DNA of 64,000 nt, taken from contig NZ_BOMM01000060.1 of NCBI RefSeq assembly GCF_016862195.1, positions 1 to 64,000 of the forward strand, written 5' to 3'. A model generated the notes under the pieces. The model searched no databases and was not told where the DNA came from. It saw only the letters and a list, made by a program, of their open reading frames with translations. Positions 58,292-64,000 of this stretch are shown here, one piece after another; within the stretch, counting starts at the first letter, position 1, and each line of letters opens with the position of its first letter. The DNA comes from Paractinoplanes ferrugineus. GTDB taxonomy: Bacteria; Actinomycetota; Actinomycetes; Mycobacteriales; Micromonosporaceae. Made by a program: the position numbers and the translations under genes.

Positions 58292-59752
58292 TCAGAGCCG
58301 GTGCGGCCGGGGAAACCAGGCCCAGTGGTCGTCGCACCACACCAGACCGTCGAAGGACAGGCCCGCGGTCTGGCCGGGCACGATGTAACGCCACGTCGCC
58401 CACATCCGGCCGGGGGTCAGCGACGCACCGTCGCCGGCCGCGGCGACCCGCACCTCGACCCGGAAACCGGGCGGCGGATGACGGAAATCGATCGGCCCGG
58501 ACCACAGTCGTTCGTAGTGCACGCGGGCCCGTTCCCGGCACTGGGGCAGGAACGCCTTGGCATAGTCGTCGTCCCGCGGGCGCACGTCACGTAGCGCCAC
58601 ACCGGTGCCGTCGCTGGCGATCGCGCGTAACAGCGGTTCCAGACGCAGCCGCAGGACCGCGGACGACGGGCCGGCCGGATCCCAGTCGGCCAGGATCTGC
58701 CGCCAGCCGCTCTCCACGACGGCCATCGCCTCAGGCGTGAAACGCGCCGGGTCGGCCCGGAACGCGTGCGTCCCCCGCTCGCTGCCGAACCGGAACTCAC
58801 CGCGGGCGCGCGCCGCGGCCAGGCAGTCGGCCGCCTCGGCGAGCCAGGCCCGCGCCGCCCGCTGATCCTCGACGGTCGCCGCCCGCTCCGCGAACAGGTC
58901 GGCCACCAGCACCAACTCGCCGGTGTCCAACAGTTCCGGCAGGCCGGCGCCGGCCGACCGCGGATCGGGCAAGCGGGCAGCCGGGTCCGGCGGCGCGATG
59001 ACGTCGAGGACGGCTTCCGGCAGACCGGGCCCACCGCGAGCCACCAGCAGGTGCGCAGTGTGGTCGCGGCCGGCCCGCGGGAAGCCCTCGAGGTCGAGGA
59101 ACCAGGTCGGTTCCTCGACGCGATGCGACCTCGCCGGCGGGTAGCGGTAACGGACGGGCGGGTGCTCACCCCGTACCGGAACAGGGGGTAAGGCGGCGAC
59201 GTCCGGCGCCTGGCCGGGCGTCAGCACGGCTGCCGCGAGCAGCGGCAGCACGTCGGTGGCCTCCTCGTCACCACGCAGCGTGGCGGCGATGACGTCCAGC
59301 AGCGGCTCGGCCACCGTGGCCACCTCGGCCGTGCGCAGCGCCGCCCGCGCCGCGCCGACCGTCTCCGGGCCCGGGGCGATCAGCGCGTGCGCCACCGCGA
59401 TCCACGCCTCATGTCCGAAAAGGCCGACGACCGGCGGGTGGCTGAGCGCGGTGAGGGCGGCCCGGGCACCGGCCCGGCGACAGATTCCGTACGCGGAAAG
59501 CCAGGTCACCGGGGGTATCGGCACGCCCTCGGCCGGGAAGTGCTTGGCCGGGAGTTCCACCCAGCCCCGGTTGCGGGCCGCCCCGATCGCGGCGGCGGTC
59601 GCCCCCGCGACCACGTCCGCGGGCGCCTCCGGATCGCCGAGCAGCAGCCGCTCCAGATCGGTCCGCAGGAGCTCGACGCCGTCGCTGCCCTGCGGCGGCC
59701 GGGTGAGCAGCGCGCGACGACGGTCGTCGACGGAGCGGCGGCTCGTGGTCAT
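58292..59752 (-). CDS. Unrecognised 486-aa protein
   Basis: ATG 59752 with AGGAGC 4 nt upstream decides the start. No signal peptide or membrane segment. The N-terminal half is helical and Ala-rich (VVAGATAAAIGAARNRGWVELP, ARAALTALSHPPVVGLFGHEAWIAVAHALIAPG). The C-terminal third has several Trp-rich strands (VVESGWRQILADWDP, MWATWRYIVPG, LVWCDDHWAWFPRPHRL). A central WFLDLEGFPRAGRDHTAHLLVARGG may be a domain boundary. I do not recognise the family. Codon use matches the neighbours, so it is a real gene. Confidence 0.75.
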   Translation of the reverse strand: MTTSRRSVDDRRRALLTRPPQGSDGVELLRTDLERLLLGDPEAPADVVAGATAAAIGAARNRGWVELPAKHFPAEGVPIPPVTWLSAYGICRRAGARAALTALSHPPVVGLFGHEAWIAVAHALIAPGPETVGAARAALRTAEVATVAEPLLDVIAATLRGDEEATDVLPLLAAAVLTPGQAPDVAALPPVPVRGEHPPVRYRYPPARSHRVEEPTWFLDLEGFPRAGRDHTAHLLVARGGPGLPEAVLDVIAPPDPAARLPDPRSAGAGLPELLDTGELVLVADLFAERAATVEDQRAARAWLAEAADCLAAARARGEFRFGSERGTHAFRADPARFTPEAMAVVESGWRQILADWDPAGPSSAVLRLRLEPLLRAIASDGTGVALRDVRPRDDDYAKAFLPQCRERARVHYERLWSGPIDFRHPPPGFRVEVRVAAAGDGASLTPGRMWATWRYIVPGQTAGLSFDGLVWCDDHWAWFPRPHRL

Positions 59753-60080
59753 CGATGCTCCTGAAAGCGATCCCGGGTGATTCCACACGGTAACGGTCGA
59801 CCGGCCCCGTTGACGCCATCGACGACGCACCGTTTGCTGTTACCCGAAGGTAACCTGATGATCACGTGGTCGGCCGGGTGCTGTTCGCCCCCTGCCGGCC
59901 CCGTCTCCGGCCGGTTGACGCTCGCGCCGGCGCGGGCGGCGGCGGGTGCGGTCCCGGCCCCGGGCGACGCCGTCCTCGCCCCGTCCGCCGTGGCCTGGCC
60001 CGCCCTCGGGTGGCGATTCACACGAGGTTCTCATCCGGCCGTCAGCGCACCGGCTTGCCCCGCTGACTAGACTCGCGCAG
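59753..60080. other. Intergenic region with an inverted repeat GTTACC-CGAA-GGTAAC
   Basis: 328 bp between divergent genes. GTTACC (59839-59844), CGAA and GGTAAC (59849-59854) form a 16-bp operator-like or hairpin element in a locally AT-richer stretch, the most promoter-like part of the gap. A 71-codon frame starting at ATG 59858 is Pro/Ala-rich without homology and is not called. TAGACT (60068-60073), 7 nt before the GtrA ATG, could be the -10 of a leaderless transcript. Confidence 0.5.
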
Positions 60081-60653
60081 ATGTCGAGCCGGATGCAGAT
60101 GGTGAGCCGGATCTGGAGCAGGCATCACGAGGCGGCGAAGTTCCTGTTGGTGGGTGGCGTCTGCTTCCTGGCCACCGCGGTCGTCAACTACGCCCTGAAG
60201 CTGACGATCCTGCACGAGAAGCCGGTGACGGCGCTGGCCTTCGCCACGGTCCTGGCCACCATCCTGTCCTACGTGCTGAACCGGGAGTGGTCTTTCCGGG
60301 CCCGCGGTGGCCGCGAACGCCACCATGAGGCGGCCCTGTTCTTCGCGGTCAGCGCGATCGGGATCGGCCTCAACGTGCTCCCGCTGTGGGTCTCCCGCTA
60401 TGCCCTCGACCTGCGTGTCCCCGACGTGACCCGGCCCGTCCAGGAGATCGCCGACTTCGTCAGCGGCATGATCGTGGGCACGCTGATCGCGATGGTCTTC
60501 CGTCTGTGGGCCTTCAAGCGTTTCGTCTTCCCCGACCAGCGGACCCGCCCGCCCCGGCGCGCCGCCGCCCGCTCCGGCCCGCGCACCAAGATCGTGCACC
60601 GCGGTGAGCCGGCCCCGTCGGAGGATCCCGGCCGCCTGCACGATCGCGGCTGA
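60081..60653 (+). CDS. GtrA-like polysaccharide flippase-type membrane protein
   Basis: 190 aa from ATG 60081. Four membrane segments: KFLLVGGVCFLATAVVNYALK, VTALAFATVLATILSYVLNREWSF, AALFFAVSAIGIGLNVLPLW and FVSGMIVGTLIAMVFRLWAFKRFVF. The conserved N-R-x-W-x-F motif of GtrA/DPMS proteins is present (LNREWSFRA), and the R-x-W-x-F-K repeat closes the domain. A basic cytoplasmic tail follows. The family helps transfer lipid-linked sugars across the membrane. No glycosyltransferase is adjacent. Confidence 0.9.
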   Translation: MSSRMQMVSRIWSRHHEAAKFLLVGGVCFLATAVVNYALKLTILHEKPVTALAFATVLATILSYVLNREWSFRARGGRERHHEAALFFAVSAIGIGLNVLPLWVSRYALDLRVPDVTRPVQEIADFVSGMIVGTLIAMVFRLWAFKRFVFPDQRTRPPRRAAARSGPRTKIVHRGEPAPSEDPGRLHDRG

Positions 60654-60878
60654 CCCCACGCCGACCGGCGGGTTGCCGACCCGCACTCGGCCGTCGCCCG
60701 GATCGTCGGCGTCCTGTTCGGCCCCGCTTTCCTCGCGATGGCCCGGCGGGTGGCGACGGTCGGCGGGTGGATCGGCGCGGACGGCGTCACGGTGCGCTTG
60801 TCGCCGCGTTCGGGGTCGCGGACGACAGGATAACCTCTCCCTCGTCATTGATCCGTGTCGATCGCCGACGGAGGGCTA

Positions 60879-63236
60879 GTGGGAACGCTCTGGTATGACG
60901 CGCCGGCCGACGACTGGGAAAGTCAGGCCTTGCCGATCGGCAACGGTTCGCTCGGGGCGATGGTCTTCGGGCGGATCGGCCGGGAATCGATCCAGTTCAA
61001 CGAGAAGACGCTGTGGACCGGTGGACCCGGCTCGCGGCAGGGTTACGACTCCGGCAATTGGCGGGCGGCCCGGCCCGAGGCGATCGCCGACATCCGGCGG
61101 CGGATCAACGAGCGGGAACGGGTCGGGCCGGACGAGGTGGCGACGGCACTCGGGCAGAACCGGGTCGGTTACGGCAGCTATCAGAGTTTCGGTGACCTGG
61201 TGCTCACCATGCCGGCCCCGGAGCGGGTCGAGAACTACCGGCGGGAACTCGACATCGCCGATGCCGTCGCCACGGTCGAATACACGGCGGCCGGGGTCCG
61301 GTATCGCCGCGAACATTTCGTCAGCCATCCGCACCGGGTGATCGCCGTCCACCTCACCGCCGACCACACCGGCCGGATCAGCTTCACCGCGGCCCTCGAA
61401 ATGCCCGGCGACCAAGACGCAGCACTTCAAATGCCGGGCGACCAAGACGCGGCCCTCGAAATGCCGGGCGGCCGGAAAACGACGGCGGGCGGCCGGAAAA
61501 CGACGCGAACGGTACGCGAGGGGCGGATCACCGTGGCCGGGGCACTCGCCGACAACGGTCTCCGGTTCGCGGCACTGGTCCACATCGCCGTCGAGGGTGG
61601 CCGCCGGGCCGACAACGCCGACGGCTCGGTGACCGTCACCGAGGCGGACAGCGCGACGATCCTGATCGCGGCCGCCACCGATTACAGCGACCGCTATCCC
61701 GAATACCGTGGACCGGCCCCGGCACCCGATCTGAGCGCCGCCGCCGGAATCCCGTACGAGCAATTGCGGGAAACGCACAAGCGTGACCACCGCGCCCTTT
61801 TCGACCGGGTTCACCTGGACCTCGGCCAAGCCGCCCCGGATCTGTCGACCGACCGGCAGCTGGCGGCCTACCGGGGTGCGGGCACGCCGGCCGACCGGGC
61901 GCTCGAGGCGTTGTTCTTCCAGTACGGCCGCTATCTGCTCATCGCCTCCAGCCGGGCCGGCGATCCGTTGCCGGCGAATCTGCAGGGCCTCTGGAACGAG
62001 TCCGAACAGGCGCCGTGGAGTGCCGATTACCACGCGAACATCAATGTCCAGATGAACTACTGGCCGGCCGGCCCGGCCAACCTCGGCGAGACCGCTCAGC
62101 CCCTGCACGCGTTCGTCGAATCGCTCCGGCAACCGGGGGCCGTCACCGCGAAGGAAATGTTCGGCGGGCCGGGCTGGGTGGTGCACAGCGAGACGAATCC
62201 GTTCGGTTTCACCGGGGTGCACGACTGGGCGACCTCGTTCTGGTTCCCGGAGGCGGCGGCCTGGCTGGTGCACCATCTCTACGACCATTACCGGTTCACG
62301 CTGGACCGGCGGTTCCTGGCCGAACGCGCCTATCCGGCCATGCGGGAGGTGGCCCGGTTCTGGCTGGCCGAACTGGTCGCCGGGCCCGACGGCACGCTTG
62401 TCGTCTCGCCGAGCTACTCCCCCGAGCACGGCGATTTCACGGCCGGCGCCGCGATGTCGCAGCAGATCGTGCACGACCTCTTCACGAATGTTCTGGAGGC
62501 GGCCGCGATCGTCGGGGACGACGCCACCGAGGTGAGCGCCGCGCGGGACCGGCTGGACCCCGGCACCCGGATCGGGTCGTGGGGACAATTGCAGGAATGG
62601 AAAGGTGACTGGGACGACCCGACCGACGAGCACCGGCACGTCTCGCATCTGTTCGCCCTGCATCCGGGCCGGCAGATCACCCCGTTCACGACGCCCGCAC
62701 TCTCGCACGCGGCGAAGACGACCCTGCGGGCGCGCGGCGACGGCGGCACCGGCTGGAGCAAGGCCTGGAAAATCAATTTCTGGGCGCGCCTGCTCGACGG
62801 GGACCACGCGCATCTGATGCTGAGCGAGCAATTGCGGAACAGTACGCTCGCCAATCTCTGGGACACTCATCCGCCGTTCCAGATCGACGGCAATCTGGGC
62901 GCCACGGCCGGCATCGTCGAGATGCTGCTCCAGTCGCACGGCGGCGAGGTGCACGTGCTGCCGGCACTGCCGGCGGTCTGGCCGGCGGGTGCGGTGACGG
63001 GTCTGCGGGCGCGCGGCGATCTGACGGTCGACATCGCCTGGTCGGCCGGGGCGGCGCGGGAGATCGCGGTGACGGCCGGGCAGGGCGGCCGGGTCGGCGT
63101 GCGGTCGGCCGCGTTGGTGTCCGGCTTCCGCCTGGTGGAGGCGGGTTCGGACGGTACGGTCCAGGCCCGGCACCAGGATGATCGAGTAACCTTCGAGGCC
63201 CGTCCGGGGGTCCGTTACCGGCTTACCCCGGCATAG
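60879..63236 (+). CDS. GH95 family alpha-L-fucosidase/galactosidase
   Basis: 785 aa from GTG 60879, chosen because GGAGGG lies just upstream and homology starts at GTLWYDAPADDWESQALPIGNGSLGAMVFG; a GTG at 60855 is the alternative. There is no signal peptide. GH95 landmarks in the (alpha/alpha)6 barrel: ANINVQMNYWPAGPANLGE (catalytic Asn), LVVSPSYSPEHGDF (general acid Glu), PPFQIDGNLGATAGIVEML (Asp). It inverts and releases alpha-1,2-fucose or L-galactose. The N-terminal beta-domain carries a repeat-driven insertion of ~40 residues. It stands alone, with no regulator adjacent. Confidence 0.93.
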   Translation: MGTLWYDAPADDWESQALPIGNGSLGAMVFGRIGRESIQFNEKTLWTGGPGSRQGYDSGNWRAARPEAIADIRRRINERERVGPDEVATALGQNRVGYGSYQSFGDLVLTMPAPERVENYRRELDIADAVATVEYTAAGVRYRREHFVSHPHRVIAVHLTADHTGRISFTAALEMPGDQDAALQMPGDQDAALEMPGGRKTTAGGRKTTRTVREGRITVAGALADNGLRFAALVHIAVEGGRRADNADGSVTVTEADSATILIAAATDYSDRYPEYRGPAPAPDLSAAAGIPYEQLRETHKRDHRALFDRVHLDLGQAAPDLSTDRQLAAYRGAGTPADRALEALFFQYGRYLLIASSRAGDPLPANLQGLWNESEQAPWSADYHANINVQMNYWPAGPANLGETAQPLHAFVESLRQPGAVTAKEMFGGPGWVVHSETNPFGFTGVHDWATSFWFPEAAAWLVHHLYDHYRFTLDRRFLAERAYPAMREVARFWLAELVAGPDGTLVVSPSYSPEHGDFTAGAAMSQQIVHDLFTNVLEAAAIVGDDATEVSAARDRLDPGTRIGSWGQLQEWKGDWDDPTDEHRHVSHLFALHPGRQITPFTTPALSHAAKTTLRARGDGGTGWSKAWKINFWARLLDGDHAHLMLSEQLRNSTLANLWDTHPPFQIDGNLGATAGIVEMLLQSHGGEVHVLPALPAVWPAGAVTGLRARGDLTVDIAWSAGAAREIAVTAGQGGRVGVRSAALVSGFRLVEAGSDGTVQARHQDDRVTFEARPGVRYRLTPA
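61389..61505. repeat. In-frame minisatellite inside the GH95 gene
   Basis: A 30-bp unit encoding AALEMPGDQD occurs at 61389-61418 and 61419-61448, with a partial third copy at 61449-61469. It is followed by two copies of an 18-bp unit encoding GGRKTT (61467-61484 and 61488-61505). The array inserts about 40 residues in a loop of the N-terminal beta-domain. Confidence 0.92.
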
Positions 63237-63284
63237 CGGCACCCGGCCGCATCGACCCGACGAGGTGGCCGGGAGCGCTGCCGC

Positions 63285-63320
63285 CCGCCCTGCCCCGGCA
63301 CTTCGACCCGGGCAGGGCGG
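63285..63320. terminator. Bidirectional hairpin between GH95 and lipoprotein genes
   Basis: CCGCCCTGCCC, 14-nt loop, GGGCAGGGCGG: a perfect 11-bp stem between convergent genes ending at 63236 (+) and 63330 (-). Confidence 0.75.
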
Positions 63321-63329
63321 AGCCGCAGC

Positions 63330-63812
63330 TCAGCAGTTCGGCGGGTGGACCTCGGCCTTCTCGTTCCAGATCGGCTGGGGAGCGTATTTCTTGGGCGCCC
63401 CGCCGGCCAGGTCACCCTGGGGGATGTGCACGCCGTACCGGAAATTGGTCCACACGTCGAGCGAGATCGGCCAGGTGAGCGACCCCATCGGGGTGATCTC
63501 CTCGAACCCGGTGGGCACCTGGCCGACAGTGACGGTGGGTGTTGCGGTCGTGGGTTCGAGTTGGCGGACCGACCACAGGATGTGACGGCCCGACCCGGAC
63601 CCGGACGGGTTGGGAACAACGGTGTCGGCGACCTCGAGCCGGCGCAGAAAGCTCTGCGCCCCGCACTGGCCGCCTATGGACAGCACCATTCTGTTGTCGA
63701 CCAGCTGGACGGTCAGCCATGGGTCGACTTTCTCTTTGCTCTGACAGGCGACTGTGGACAGTCCACCCGTCAGCAGCATCAGGAACGCCAGCCCCCGGCG
63801 CAGATGCGACAT
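63330..63812 (-). CDS. Small putative lipoprotein of unknown function
   Basis: 160 aa from ATG 63812. A type II signal peptide (RRGLAFLMLLTGGLSTVAC, Cys at 23) anchors it in the membrane. The mature domain is beta-rich (WLTVQLVDNRMVLSIGGQCGAQ, ILWSVRQLEPTTATPTVTVGQVPTGFEE), ending with NEKAEVHPPNC. No family is recognised. A TAGCGT box ends 6 nt before the ATG, so the message may be leaderless. Confidence 0.75.
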   Translation of the reverse strand: MSHLRRGLAFLMLLTGGLSTVACQSKEKVDPWLTVQLVDNRMVLSIGGQCGAQSFLRRLEVADTVVPNPSGSGSGRHILWSVRQLEPTTATPTVTVGQVPTGFEEITPMGSLTWPISLDVWTNFRYGVHIPQGDLAGGAPKKYAPQPIWNEKAEVHPPNC

Positions 63813-64000
63813 ATCGCCACGCTAGCAGTCATCGAGTCGTTTCGTTTCGGACCGTTATGGCCGTGTAATCGCCGTCATAGAGGTGTGATGTACGCCGACG
63901 ATATTCTCCGGCCATACCCGGCCAGTTCGTGACAATCCGCCCGGCTGCTGTCCGGTACCAACTCTGGCAACCCGTCCACACACTGCTCGCGAGACGGCGC
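63813..64000. other. Right edge without a supported gene
   Basis: 188 bp upstream of the lipoprotein gene. It is locally less GC-rich near 63830-63910, consistent with promoters. No open frame with recognisable content reaches the edge. Confidence 0.4.

Noticed and set aside
59858..60070. Small plus-strand open frame before GtrA
   Set aside because: Pro/Ala-rich, no ribosome-binding site and no homology; long open frames are expected by chance at this GC content.
60654..60860. Coding-like stretch after GtrA (ARIVGVLFGPAFLAMARRV...)
   Set aside because: No start codon in good context and no clear family; composition alone is not enough. It could be a remnant membrane protein.
60881..60894. 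GGGAACGCTC as a further AGCGCT-type operator before GH95
   Set aside because: It is not palindromic, lacks the AGCGCT core and lies inside the coding sequence.

Overview
High-GC actinobacterial chromosome, most likely Micromonosporaceae (Actinoplanes-like). This is an inference from very high GC3, many GTG starts, ATGA/GTGA stop-start overlaps, Tat lipoprotein signals, sugar ABC systems without their own ATPase, and numerous TetR/LacI/MarR regulators. No rRNA, tRNA, CRISPR array or insertion sequence was seen.

Layout. 1-5.7 kb: acyl-CoA oxidase with a divergent TetR and a perfect operator between them, a PadR/membrane-protein pair, a secreted alpha/beta hydrolase and CsbD. 5.7-8.7 kb: a translationally chained four-gene unit (short acyl-CoA dehydrogenase homologue, PIG-L deacetylase, NodS-type methyltransferase, GT2 glycosyltransferase). 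8.7-14.6 kb: epimerase, Hsp20 behind a CIRCE-like HrcA site, SDR, Zn-alcohol dehydrogenase with a decayed GT2 gene behind it, and an LtaS-like membrane sulfatase. 14.7-19.2 kb: a candidate conflict or signalling module, an HTH-NB-ARC-TPR STAND protein followed by a FIST-TIR fusion. 20.6-29.5 kb: a six-gene arabinan/arabinoside operon (GH51, binding protein, two permeases, two GH43) with a divergent LacI gene and overlapping operators. 29.5-36.4 kb: small regulators and enzymes (AraC, VOC, ECF sigma with SnoaL tail, quinone reductase, MarR, LLM flavin enzyme) and a secreted GH64 beta-1,3-glucanase.

36.4-41.8 kb: a nucleotidyltransferase-like/methyltransferase fusion, a DUF1684 protein, then a two-gene Bell-like/NB-ARC-TPR pair. 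Both proteins of the pair carry the motif N-x-G-I-V-Q-T-G-D, at the C-terminus of the small protein and the N-terminus of the STAND protein. This is the layout described for bacterial amyloid-signalling NLR systems and is the strongest candidate for an unusual immune or regulated-death system here. 41.8-46 kb: secreted carbohydrate-active proteins (fungal-type GH54 with ricin lectin, CBM6-DUF1996, a TIM-barrel hydrolase), several preceded by AGCGCT-centred palindromes. 46-51.7 kb: TetR, MFS exporter with a 19-bp palindrome and a decayed regulator, SnoaL protein, a two-component system and a CPBP protease. 51.9-58.3 kb: a GH42 beta-galactosidase/ABC operon with a divergent LacI and two perfect operators. 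58.3-64 kb: an unrecognised 486-aa protein, GtrA, a GH95 enzyme with an in-frame minisatellite, and a small lipoprotein.

The plant-polysaccharide genes (GH43, GH51, GH54, GH42, GH95, GH64) suggest a soil saprophyte degrading arabinan, arabinogalactan, fucosylated glycans and beta-1,3-glucan. The two sugar importers would rely on a shared ATPase such as MsiK encoded elsewhere.
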